From Saccharicrinis sp963667815 (lineage in GTDB: Bacteria; Bacteroidota; Bacteroidia; Bacteroidales; Marinilabiliaceae), in assembly GCA_963667815.1 (NCBI GenBank), contig OY764021.1: a stretch of DNA of 64,000 bases. The stretch is one strand, 5' to 3'. Below, piece by piece: positions 44,184-52,734 of this stretch (positions within the stretch are counted from its first letter, which is position 1; every line of letters begins with the position of its first letter). The notes below the pieces were generated by a model. That model searched no databases, was not told where the DNA came from, and was given only the letters and a program-made list of their open reading frames with translations. Position numbers and translations under genes: made by a program.

Positions 44184-44942
44184 TCAATCAAGTAACTTTA
44201 AACTTTCTGTAGCAGCTTTATCCTCCGGATTGTAAAGTAATACTTTATGATATAGCACTTTTGCTTCTCTTACTTTTTTTAGGTGAAAACAGGTGTGTGC
44301 CAACATAATTAAACCATCATAATCAAAAGGAAACAAATCCACAACCTTACCAAAATACTTCTCAGCTTTTTCATATTGATTCAGGTTAAAGTAGACCAAT
44401 CCAAGTTGATAAAGAGCATACGTATTATTGGGTGCTATTTCAAGTATTTGAGTGTAATAGTTTATCAATTCATTAACATTGTTTGATGCGTTTAAAGGGT
44501 AGCATATACCAAACTTTGGTTCAATGGCAAAAGGCTTTAATTTAATGGCTTGCTTGTAATATTTGATGGATTCAATATGAAGACCATTTAAATAGTTTAA
44601 CCATCCCAGGCGTAAGTTAATTTCATAAGAATCTTCTTCATACACTTTGTTTAAAGCATCTATGGCTCCAGAGTAATCTTTTGCTGTTTCGTTAGTGTAA
44701 CTTATCTTAAATGCTTCAGATAATGCTTTGTAATGTGCATCCTGCGCATTTGTTGATAGAGTGATAGATATTAAAAATAGAATTATCACAAAACGGGACT
44801 TTGATAAGAAATGGTCAAAGACAAGGCTTTCGCAGTTTTTGAAATCAAGGAGTTTACTTTTAGTAAATGACTGTTTCAAAAATAAGAATAACGAAGTGTT
44901 TGGCATTTTCTTGCAAAGGTGAATTATTTTTAAAGTTTCCAT
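44184..44942 (-). CDS. TPR protein, third gene of UT-M23 operon
   Basis: 252 residues. A hydrophobic signal-like segment (SRFVIILFLISITLSTNAQ) is preceded by about 50 residues if the ATG at 44942 is used; a later start cannot be fixed, so the N-terminus is uncertain. The rest is four to five TPR helix pairs (NLRLGWLNYLNGLHIESIKY, ALYQLGLVYFNLNQYEKAEK, LIMLAHTCFHLKKVREAKV). Its first 13 bp overlap the gene upstream, indicating coupling. Probably a periplasmic scaffold. Confidence 0.75.
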   Translation of the reverse strand: METLKIIHLCKKMPNTSLFLFLKQSFTKSKLLDFKNCESLVFDHFLSKSRFVIILFLISITLSTNAQDAHYKALSEAFKISYTNETAKDYSGAIDALNKVYEEDSYEINLRLGWLNYLNGLHIESIKYYKQAIKLKPFAIEPKFGICYPLNASNNVNELINYYTQILEIAPNNTYALYQLGLVYFNLNQYEKAEKYFGKVVDLFPFDYDGLIMLAHTCFHLKKVREAKVLYHKVLLYNPEDKAATESLKLLD

Positions 44943-46249
44943 ACGATACCTCCTGTAAAATTAAAGTTTGAATAAGATTGTTGATTTTGTCGGTTCATAA
45001 TATCATCTGTAGGTACAAAAACAGATTCGGAATCAAATATCCCTGCATTAAAAATCAGTTGTACATTTGAGTTTTTAATTAAAAATATCTGACTCAGGTT
45101 ATAAAGGTTTTTCGTTCCTTCCAATCCGTTCCATAAGCCACCGCTTGCTGTGTCGTAAAAGTTATGAAACTTTGGAAATGTACCGGATGCCTCCATCCAC
45201 CAGCTATTTCTTACTTTAAATCCGATGAGGTGCTTGTGAATAAAGTTTGACAATGAAACTCCTCTTACTTCTTGATTTTGGAAATAGCCATCAAAGCTGT
45301 AATAAAGGTTTAAGTTACCTTTAGGGAAAAGTGCAACATGAGTTCCAAACTGGTTTTGATCAGCCATATTCATTTTACCAGTTATATAGGATAAGCCAAG
45401 CTTAAAAAAGCTGAAATCTTTTGATATAATTCCTCCATAAATATCTGATGCTTCTGTATAATCCGCATAGCCATAAGTTGATGAAGGTATCCTAAAATAA
45501 ACATGATTATAAACAGGGATAATATTTAATCCATTGGCAATACGTATCATCATTTGAGCATTGTAACTCCACTGATTTAAATTTTGTTTTTCCTGTTCGT
45601 ATAAACTGCCTTCACTTGTAATAAAGCTGTGCTCACTTTTTTTTAGGTAGGAGAGATTGTGGTGAAGCGTTATATGTCTACCTAATCGATGCGCCAGATA
45701 TGCTGAAGTAATGGAATAATTATTAGTGGTTTTTTGAATCCCATTTGTATTTAGATGAGGATCCATATTTATATGTGAGTTATCCGGATTTCCGGAGTTG
45801 TAAGTGAAAAACAGGCCTGCTCCAACCAGTCCATTTTCGTATTTTTTATAAAATTCAGCATGACTTATAGAATCGAGTTTCGCTGAAGTAGCCTGTGCAT
45901 CATATGTTCTTCCTGAATATTCGTAAGCATGCATTAAGTACATTAATGCATAGGGATCATTAGGTGAAAATATTAGTGCTTTTCTGTAATGTTGAATGGC
46001 AAATCGATACTGTTGCTTTTGAAAATATGCCCAGCCCATGCGCATTCTTAAATAATAAAAGTCTATGTTACGATCCAAAGCTTGTCTGCATTCTTTTATC
46101 AGTGTATTCCAATCCCCAGCAAGGTAAGTTGCATAGGTATCTTTGTCTGTTTTGGCAATATCCTCCTGGCTTTGAGCGAACATATTAAACACACTAAAGT
46201 GTAGCAGAAGAATAATAAACCATTTCAATATGTGTTGTTTAATTGTCAT
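44930..46249 (-). CDS. TPR / outer-membrane beta-barrel protein
   Basis: 439 residues: signal peptide (WFIILLLHFSVFNMFAQ), two to three TPR units (about 40-130, MGWAYFQKQQYRFAIQHYRKAL), then about 300 residues of alternating strands with aromatic girdles (GAGLFFTYNSGN, NAQMMIRIANGLNIIPVYNH, FNFTGGIVWKL at the end), the layout of periplasmic-TPR plus OM-barrel proteins. Overlaps the upstream UT-M23 gene by 11 bp and the downstream TPR gene by 13 bp. Likely an outer-membrane partner of the UT-M23 protein. Confidence 0.78.
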   Translation of the reverse strand: MTIKQHILKWFIILLLHFSVFNMFAQSQEDIAKTDKDTYATYLAGDWNTLIKECRQALDRNIDFYYLRMRMGWAYFQKQQYRFAIQHYRKALIFSPNDPYALMYLMHAYEYSGRTYDAQATSAKLDSISHAEFYKKYENGLVGAGLFFTYNSGNPDNSHINMDPHLNTNGIQKTTNNYSITSAYLAHRLGRHITLHHNLSYLKKSEHSFITSEGSLYEQEKQNLNQWSYNAQMMIRIANGLNIIPVYNHVYFRIPSSTYGYADYTEASDIYGGIISKDFSFFKLGLSYITGKMNMADQNQFGTHVALFPKGNLNLYYSFDGYFQNQEVRGVSLSNFIHKHLIGFKVRNSWWMEASGTFPKFHNFYDTASGGLWNGLEGTKNLYNLSQIFLIKNSNVQLIFNAGIFDSESVFVPTDDIMNRQNQQSYSNFNFTGGIVWKL

Positions 46250-48464
46250 AATTATAAATTCTACTTAATTCAATTTTTTGATTATCGCAGTAAATGGTAA
46301 ACGTCTTTAGTCCTTTGGAATGAATATCAATATCAAAACTTATTTTTTCAATAGGTTTACTTAAGATCAGGTTATTCATTTCTGATTTTAATTTAATTTC
46401 AGAAGGATTAAACTGATCATTGCTAAAACTATAATAGATTGTAAATTTTGACCTGGCAAGTTGAAAAAATGGTGCTATAAAATCGTGCCACCACAAATAC
46501 TTCATAGGAAAGCTAATGTGTAATGGAATCTGGTCGTTGAGTACATGATTTTCGTAAAAACTCTTTTGTATTTTAAAATTCCCTATGAAAAAATAGTACA
46601 GCAAGTTCTTTTTATCACCTTCATACTGACTAAAGTAAAACTGGTTTCCAGAAGTGTCGAAAAATGCCTTTGAACCGGATTCTTGACAATACAAATAAGT
46701 TTGGTTTATTGAGTTAATTTTAACTTCCCAGTCAACTCTTTTTACTGAATTTATTCCAATTACCTCAAAACTTAAGATTTGTCCGGGAACAAAGTGATAA
46801 GCATTATTTACTAAAGTATTGTTTTCTGAATTAGAAATTCGGTTACCTTTGTTCGGAATTTGCAATGACATGATTGAACTTGAACTACCATTGTATTTTA
46901 GGTAATTGTTGATGGGATAATTTAATGTGGCTGCTCCAATGTATGGTTGTTCCTGAATTTGAAAATGCAAATGAGGATAAGGTGACCGACCCGAATTTCC
47001 GCATTTTGCTATTACCTGACCTGCTTTTACAGCATCTCCTTTTTTAACAGAAACAGAACCCTTTTTCAGGTGACTTACCTTAGAATAAACATCATCAGCA
47101 TGTTTAATAATAATGGTGTTACCCCAGTTGTATTCCAGGTTAACATCTCCAATTAAATTGTCATCAATATTATTAACCACTTGTTCAATAGTTCCATCGC
47201 CACATGCCGTAACTGGTTTATTGAAGCAATAGTAATCCTCTATCACATAACCATCGTTTTTAAACTGTTTTCCTTCAGCATCATTAATAATAAAATCCCA
47301 AGCATGTCGCCACAGATTTTGATGCGTGAACTCACCATCATGACCTTGTGATACATTCCAAATACCCATGAAAGGGAGTTGAATGGTTTGATAATTTAAA
47401 AACTGAAAACGTTGTTCGTAGTTAACGAAGGTATATAGGTTCTTTTCAGGCGAATTGAATTGATAATACACTTCTGTTAACTTAGGCGTATAGTCCATTC
47501 GGTATTTCAATACATATAAAAACAACAGTACAATAGCATTAAAAGGCAATGAATAAATGGCCAAATGAAAATATAAGAATATTGTACTCATACTTATAGA
47601 GAGTATGGCTACTAATGGAACCAATATACCTACGCTAATGTATGAACGTGTTGAGGGAATCAGGAAGAATCCTCCGATAGCTATAGCTGTTAATATATAG
47701 TTGAAACCAATATAACTGTATTCAATGAGCGTAATATTGGCATCAATCAGGTTGTAGAATGAAAAAGCGATACCAAAGCCTAACAATGAAAGTGTAAAAG
47801 CAATCCGACTAAATAAGATTAAACCTATGGCAATAACTATTCCGGCTAATACATTGTATTGAAAAAGTATAGCACTTAATGAAACAAAGTACGATTTTAG
47901 TACCGGAGGCAGCGATGCGGCATTAAAATACTCATATATTTTAACCAAAGTTGGGCCACCCACTACATACAGTTCATTCATGGTGTAAATGCCACGTTCG
48001 CTAATGCCTAATGCTTCAAAATGTTTAGTAGCTAAAGTAAAAGTCCAAATGCCAATTAAAAAAGGAATACTTAAATAGGGGAGGTGGTATTTACCTATGA
48101 TTCCCTGCATGGAAACCGAAATAAAAAGGGAAAATATTCCGGCTAAAATTACAATAAGCACCAAATGCCAGCTTAAAGCATAGTACATTCCCAACCCTAA
48201 TCCTACTAACAAACCATTAAAGCCGAATAATCCTTTGGCTATAGTTGCTTTGTTAAGATTTAATAGAAATGCAGACACTGAGGTTGTTAATACTGCAATA
48301 AAACCAACCAATCCCGTGTAAAAATCAATAAAAGTTACAGCCAAAATCAATACTGCAAATAGTTTATGGGTTGAAAAGAATATTTGAGAATAACTATTCA
48401 ATAAACTATCAGAAAAGTATTTAATCTGATCTGTTGTTACTTTATTTTTTATCATGTTCTTCAT
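46239..48464 (-). CDS. urea transporter domain fused to M23 peptidase-like domain
   Basis: About 741 residues from the ATG at 48464 (a TTG at 48503 was rejected). N-terminal half (to about residue 325) is a UT-family urea channel: ten hydrophobic helices in two related halves with FGFNGLLVGLGLGMYY and FQYNVLAGIVIAIGLI. The C-terminal half begins near TPKLTEVYYQF and contains an M23/LytM fold: WRHAWDF (HxxD, not the usual HxxxD), the conserved His in VSHLKKGSV and HLHFQIQ. A further beta-rich tail of about 200 residues follows. First gene of a three-gene overlapped operon. The UT fold is expected to leave its C-terminus in the cytosol, at odds with a peptidoglycan hydrolase. Confidence 0.85.
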   Translation of the reverse strand: MKNMIKNKVTTDQIKYFSDSLLNSYSQIFFSTHKLFAVLILAVTFIDFYTGLVGFIAVLTTSVSAFLLNLNKATIAKGLFGFNGLLVGLGLGMYYALSWHLVLIVILAGIFSLFISVSMQGIIGKYHLPYLSIPFLIGIWTFTLATKHFEALGISERGIYTMNELYVVGGPTLVKIYEYFNAASLPPVLKSYFVSLSAILFQYNVLAGIVIAIGLILFSRIAFTLSLLGFGIAFSFYNLIDANITLIEYSYIGFNYILTAIAIGGFFLIPSTRSYISVGILVPLVAILSISMSTIFLYFHLAIYSLPFNAIVLLFLYVLKYRMDYTPKLTEVYYQFNSPEKNLYTFVNYEQRFQFLNYQTIQLPFMGIWNVSQGHDGEFTHQNLWRHAWDFIINDAEGKQFKNDGYVIEDYYCFNKPVTACGDGTIEQVVNNIDDNLIGDVNLEYNWGNTIIIKHADDVYSKVSHLKKGSVSVKKGDAVKAGQVIAKCGNSGRSPYPHLHFQIQEQPYIGAATLNYPINNYLKYNGSSSSIMSLQIPNKGNRISNSENNTLVNNAYHFVPGQILSFEVIGINSVKRVDWEVKINSINQTYLYCQESGSKAFFDTSGNQFYFSQYEGDKKNLLYYFFIGNFKIQKSFYENHVLNDQIPLHISFPMKYLWWHDFIAPFFQLARSKFTIYYSFSNDQFNPSEIKLKSEMNNLILSKPIEKISFDIDIHSKGLKTFTIYCDNQKIELSRIYNYDN

Positions 48465-48518
48465 AATAATGAAGCTTCTTATTGTTAGATGTATAAAAGT
48501 CAATAAGGTTTAATTTTC

Positions 48519-48590
48519 CAGTCTTCAGTTCTCAGTTCTCAGTCTTCAGTTCTCAGTCTTCAGATCTCAGTCCTCATTCTTCATTCCTGA
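48519..48590. repeat. CTCAGT/CTTCAGT short tandem repeats
   Basis: Irregular alternation of cagtcttcag and cagttctcag units immediately before the 125-bp array. Confidence 0.65.
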
Positions 48591-48595
48591 GTCAT

Positions 48596-49010
48596 GAGCC
48601 ACTTTTATCCCCCAGAAGAGGAAATGCCCCTTCCTTTCGTTCATTTTATGCAAAAAAGGGAATAAATGATCTGTCCCTTAGCAAAAAGACTAAGTCCAGG
48701 AGTAAATTATTAGTCTCCAGGAGCAACCTTTACCCTCCAGAAGATGAAATGACCCTTCCTTTCGTTCATTTTATGCAAAAAAGGGAGTAAATGACCTGTC
48801 CCTTAGCAAAAAGACTAAGTCCAGGAGTAAATTATTAGTCTCCAGAAGCAACCTTTACCCTCCAGAAGAGGAAATGACCCTTTCTTTCGTTCATTTTATG
48901 CTAAAAAAGGGTGTAAATGACCTGTCCCTTAGCAAAAAAACAAAGTCCCTTAGCAAATTATTACTCTCCATGAGCAACATTTACCCTCCAGAAGAGAAAA
49001 TGACCCTTCC
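48596..49010. repeat. 125-bp tandem repeat array, about 3.3 copies
   Basis: Aligned anchors (ccag of ccagaaga) at 48612, 48737, 48862 and 48988 give periods of 125, 125 and 126 bp; the fourth copy breaks off after cccttcc. Copies are about 90% alike. Each unit carries two inverted repeats, for example aaggga/tccctt (48781-48804) and gactaa/ttagtc (48813-48840). No ORF spans the array. Confidence 0.85.
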
Positions 49011-49101
49011 CTGAGTTGTATTTACCCATCCCTGTTATACATCGTCACTATATCGCTATAGCTTTTTGTTCTTTTTAAACCTAAACTTTTCATCTTAACA
49101 C

Positions 49102-49917
49102 CTATTTTATTAACTCATAAATATCTCTTGCCGGCATATCATTTTCAGCAGCAATATCTTTGAGCGTTTGCTCTTTGGTGGCTGTAACATTATTTTCCTT
49201 TAAAATGGACAATACTGTGTTTATGTCTTTCCCATTTTCTTCAGCAACCTGTTCTAATGCCTTTCTACCAATACCTGAACCTGCCATTCCTGTCATTGAA
49301 GTTTTGGTGATGATATTGTAAATATCAAGAGGAGGGAGGTTGTTTATTTTTGCTATTTCAGATAAAGTTTGTTCTGAACTGCTAAACTTTATATTGTTGG
49401 CTTTTAGCTTATTTTGTATTTTTTCAATACTGAAGTTTTCCAGTTGCTCCGACAGCTCTATTAAAGTTAATAATTCTGCATGAGGAATTGGAGGTTGTTC
49501 CACTTTGTTTTCCCACGACTGAGTCAAACTCTCACCTAATTCAATTACAGAACTGAATGGCGGAATGGAGTATAACACACCTATAGAAATCGATAGGGTT
49601 AATATACCAGATATCAACAATTCTCTTTTCTTATTTATTCCTTTGGTTGTTTTGTTTTTAAGATAAGATAGAAATACTTTCCAGTTGATTGAGAATAAGT
49701 GAAAGATTGAAAGTATCACAAACAGAAATGAGAAAATGATGTGTAAAGCTTGCCAGTCTTCTTTTGAGAGCGCTATTAATTTCCAGTTTACCCAGTGTGC
49801 AATACGTCCAGCAGGCGCCAGATATAAAATAATGCCTGTGAAAAATATGATTAGAAAAGAGAATAGCAATCCAAAGCTGATGAAGCTTCTCCAGCTAAAT
49901 TTTTGTTTTATTTCCAT
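49102..49917 (-). CDS. DUF4405 membrane protein with repeated helical C-terminal units
   Basis: 271 residues. Three TM helices (FGLLFSFLIIFFTGIILYL, ALHIIFSFLFVILSIFHLF, LLISGILTLSISIGVLYSI) with His residues in HWVNW, LHII and FHLF that could ligate haem, as in the DUF4405/cytochrome b561-like group. The soluble C-terminal part has three related units: EQTLSEIAKINNLPPLDIYN, RKALEQVAEENGKDINTV and EQTLKDIAAENDMPARDIYE. Membrane redox role is inferred, not shown. Same strand as the PqqD cassette but 390 bp away. Confidence 0.75.
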   Translation of the reverse strand: MEIKQKFSWRSFISFGLLFSFLIIFFTGIILYLAPAGRIAHWVNWKLIALSKEDWQALHIIFSFLFVILSIFHLFSINWKVFLSYLKNKTTKGINKKRELLISGILTLSISIGVLYSIPPFSSVIELGESLTQSWENKVEQPPIPHAELLTLIELSEQLENFSIEKIQNKLKANNIKFSSSEQTLSEIAKINNLPPLDIYNIITKTSMTGMAGSGIGRKALEQVAEENGKDINTVLSILKENNVTATKEQTLKDIAAENDMPARDIYELIK

Positions 49918-50121
49918 TGTTGTTGTTTTTATTGTCGAATTGTATAATCGTTGATTTGTTAATTTGATAAACTTTTTCCCTGTTCCCTGTTCCTTTCCTG
50001 TTTCTGTCGCAAGGTTGTATCTTGTGACTCTATCGCTTAATAATTAGTTTATAGAACATGATGGAATAGTACATTAGCAAAAAGGATTTAAATAAAGGTC
50101 CAAGGCATTATAGTATTTTAA
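49918..50121. other. intergenic region
   Basis: Part of a 390-bp gap upstream of the DUF4405 gene. Nothing but low-complexity ttccctgttcc-type sequence seen. Confidence 0.4.
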
Positions 50122-50170
50122 ACCACCTCCCCCTCATGCTTCGGGTACTCCTCCTTTGGAAGGAGGAGAA
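50122..50170. repeat. REP-like intergenic palindrome
   Basis: C-rich lead (accacctccccctcatgc) followed by a perfect 9-bp hairpin ctcctcctt / aaggaggag with a 3-nt loop (50148-50168). The layout resembles dispersed intergenic repeats known from many Bacteroidota genomes. Much richer in C/G than its surroundings. Confidence 0.55.
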
Positions 50171-50261
50171 ATAAACCCACAACTTCCTGTTTAAAGAGGA
50201 GATGTTTGAGGATGATATAAAAATCCTGCTTTAAAATAAACTTAATCTTTGTTCCCTTCTC

Positions 50262-50325
50262 CCTGTTCCTTTCTCCCTTCACCCTTTACCTTTCAACCTT
50301 TCACCTTTCACCTTTCACCTTGTTC
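50262..50325. repeat. CTTTCAC short repeat island
   Basis: Repeated cacctttc units abutting the 3' end of the decarboxylase gene. Confidence 0.6.
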
Positions 50326-51669
50326 CTTTAAATGCTCTGGTAACCGATCCATCTGATTCATGGTTTCATGAGTTTCCTGTTCACGAACTATATGCGTATT
50401 ACCATCCGTATCAATTAATACAATTCTTGGGCGGTAATTGATAAACTGAAGCCATTGGGTCATATTATATGCACCAATTCGTTTGATGACTACATGTTCA
50501 CCTTTTTCCATCACCGGAAAATTAATAGCCTCACGAATAACATCAATATTCATGCATAGTGGTCCGTAGATGGTAGTATTCTCTAAATCAGGCTGTGTGT
50601 ATGAAGCAGGCACAATATTGTGCTCGTACCAAAATGATGTGAATAAAAGGTTGACACCTATGTCAATAATCATGGATTTTCTTCCATCCGGTAAACGTTT
50701 GTTGGCCAATACTGAACCTAATAAATAACCTGCATCATCTATTAATGCCCTTCCTGTTTCTAAAAACAGCGTTGGCATATGATCGTAAGGAATATCAGAT
50801 TGGTGCAAGGCTTCTGTAATATGCTCGGCATAATCGTCAAAAGTAGGACAGGTATCAGAGCCAGGAAGATATGCACCTTTCAAAGTGTTTTTAGAAGCAA
50901 AGCCACCTCCTAAATCAATATATTGAATATGATGGTTGTATTTATGAAACACTCTTACAGCCAATTGAGCCAGTTTTGTTGTGGCAACTCCATAGGCCTG
51001 TGGAGCCATTATATAAGTGCCGATGTGTGTATGTAAACCAATCAGTTCAAATCCCGGGGTTTGCATAATTTTATTCAACACATTCCAGGCCTCACCACTT
51101 TCGTAATTAAAACCAAAACGAAACCATTGTGGATAAATTCCAGCATCCATATTAACTCTGATCGCTACTTTTGCTGTTAATTGAAGCTCTTTGGTAACGG
51201 AAGCTATTTCGTAAAATTCATCCAGATGATCAATGTGAATCAATGAGTTGTTTTTAATAGCTTTGATCAAATCTTCGCGCGATTTATCGGGGCCGTTAAA
51301 AATGATTTTATTACCGGGAACTCCGTTGGCAATGGCTTTTTCGTATTCAAAACCTGAAACTACTTCTGCCCACGATCCTTCCTGATGATATATTTTACAA
51401 ACCGCATTTACATAATTGGTTTTATACGACCAGGCAAACTGCACTTTAGGGTATCTTGTTTCAAAAGCTGTAACTGCCTTTTTGTATGTATCACGGATGG
51501 TTTTTTCTGATAAAACATAAAGCGGAGAGCCATATTCTCTGATGAGGTTTTTTATCGCAACATCATCAATTTCAGTAATAGGTTGAATTGTTGATTTCAT
51601 ACCGAATTTATCAGGAACTCCGGCACTAATCTTATTAATAACAGGTTTTTCGTATGGTACTTTTTGCAT
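50308..51669 (-). CDS. PLP-dependent decarboxylase (LysA/ornithine-DAP decarboxylase 2 family)
   Basis: 453-residue fold-type III PLP enzyme. PLP lysine in FAWSYKTNYVNAV (the family usually has YAxKAN), HTHIGTY and DLGGGFASKN phosphate-binding segments, ETGRALIDDAGYLLG (usual EPGR) and the dimer-interface Cys in YGPLCMNIDV. It should decarboxylate a basic or dicarboxylic amino acid or conjugate, but the changed motifs mean it is probably not the housekeeping LysA. Last gene of the PqqD-ATP-grasp-decarboxylase operon, 11 bp after the ligase. Confidence 0.83.
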   Translation of the reverse strand: MQKVPYEKPVINKISAGVPDKFGMKSTIQPITEIDDVAIKNLIREYGSPLYVLSEKTIRDTYKKAVTAFETRYPKVQFAWSYKTNYVNAVCKIYHQEGSWAEVVSGFEYEKAIANGVPGNKIIFNGPDKSREDLIKAIKNNSLIHIDHLDEFYEIASVTKELQLTAKVAIRVNMDAGIYPQWFRFGFNYESGEAWNVLNKIMQTPGFELIGLHTHIGTYIMAPQAYGVATTKLAQLAVRVFHKYNHHIQYIDLGGGFASKNTLKGAYLPGSDTCPTFDDYAEHITEALHQSDIPYDHMPTLFLETGRALIDDAGYLLGSVLANKRLPDGRKSMIIDIGVNLLFTSFWYEHNIVPASYTQPDLENTTIYGPLCMNIDVIREAINFPVMEKGEHVVIKRIGAYNMTQWLQFINYRPRIVLIDTDGNTHIVREQETHETMNQMDRLPEHLKEQGER

Positions 51670-51680
51670 GACTAACAGTT

Positions 51681-52730
51681 TTAGAATTTTCCGTGAATTG
51701 ATATCTTTTCCAGATCAGACATATCGCCAATCAAATCCCACGAATAACGAATAAATATTTTACCAACTTCATACGCTGTCATAGGTTCTACATGTTCTCC
51801 CATGGTTAATCGAACCAATGCCTCAGGTATGTTTTGTCCTGCCCCAACAGCCAGATAAACCCACGCCGGAACACGAGGGTTAATTTCAATTAAGTAATAT
51901 TCATTATCAGTAGTGCGAATCATTTCCAGCTCCATGCCACCACGCCATTGTGTATCTTTAATCAGGTTCTGAGTGATGGAAAGAAGTTCTTCGTCATTTA
52001 AAGTAACTCCACCCCAGGCTTTTCCTTTGTCGGTAATATATTGCTTACGCATAGGAACTGCAGCTATGGTATTGCCTAATCCATCTCCCAAAGCAACAAC
52101 ATTTACCTCAGTACCTTTAACAAATTCCTGAATAATGATTGGTAATCCCCATTTTGCACTGAGTTTATTAAATGCATTGGTTACCTGTTCTTCATTATAA
52201 GCAACATAAGCATCGTAAAACTTACCCTTAACCAATATTGGATATTCAAAACCATCCTTTAAATGGTGAATATCATTATAAGAAGTAATCGATAAACCCT
52301 TTGGTACTTTGATATTATACTTTTTACCAAAAGTTTCCAGATTGCCCTTGTTTCTTTCTTCCAGTTGTTTTTCTGTGGGTAAAAAGGTTTTGATATTATT
52401 AGCTTCCAGAATATGTTTGAGCTTGATAAATGTAAATAACTCAGCATCTAAATTCGGAATAATCATATCAATAGGATCCAGCTCATTAATTTCCAAAATC
52501 CTTTCCATATAGGCTTCTTTTCCTACGGAAGGATAAGGAATCATATAAGTAGTATCCACCAAATCTTTTAAATAGATACCAGGTTCAAGATTTTCGTAGG
52601 CCAAACCTATAATGCGGGCATCGATGAGGTTAGACTCTTTAATACCTCTGATAACAGGAATACCGGAACCCGGGTTATCAGTATTGTTTAAGGCAGTAAC
52701 CGCAATTGTTATTTTTAGTTTTTCAGGCAT
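51681..52730 (-). CDS. ATP-grasp ligase
   Basis: 349-residue ATP-grasp enzyme of the carbamoyl-phosphate-synthetase/PurK-like type. N-terminal pre-ATP-grasp (TIAVTALNNTDNPGSGIPVI), ATP-binding lysine segment YPILVKGKF, EFVKGTEVNVVALGDG, and metal-binding Glu/Asn in GGMELEMIR and YYLIEINPRVPAWVYL. These enzymes form amide or acyl-phosphate bonds; here the partners suggest ligation of an amino-acid-type substrate. 4 bp after the PqqD-like gene, 11 bp before the decarboxylase. Substrate unknown. Confidence 0.85.
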   Translation of the reverse strand: MPEKLKITIAVTALNNTDNPGSGIPVIRGIKESNLIDARIIGLAYENLEPGIYLKDLVDTTYMIPYPSVGKEAYMERILEINELDPIDMIIPNLDAELFTFIKLKHILEANNIKTFLPTEKQLEERNKGNLETFGKKYNIKVPKGLSITSYNDIHHLKDGFEYPILVKGKFYDAYVAYNEEQVTNAFNKLSAKWGLPIIIQEFVKGTEVNVVALGDGLGNTIAAVPMRKQYITDKGKAWGGVTLNDEELLSITQNLIKDTQWRGGMELEMIRTTDNEYYLIEINPRVPAWVYLAVGAGQNIPEALVRLTMGEHVEPMTAYEVGKIFIRYSWDLIGDMSDLEKISIHGKF

Positions 52731-52734
52731 GGCA

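Noticed and set aside
43239..48464. Urea-utilisation cluster (nitrilase plus urea transporter)
   Set aside because: No urease, urea amidolyase or carboxylase gene is present and the nitrilase is separated by an untranslated gap; positional hint only.
48596..49010. Possible CRISPR array
   Set aside because: The 125-bp units are contiguous without unique spacers, and no cas genes are present.
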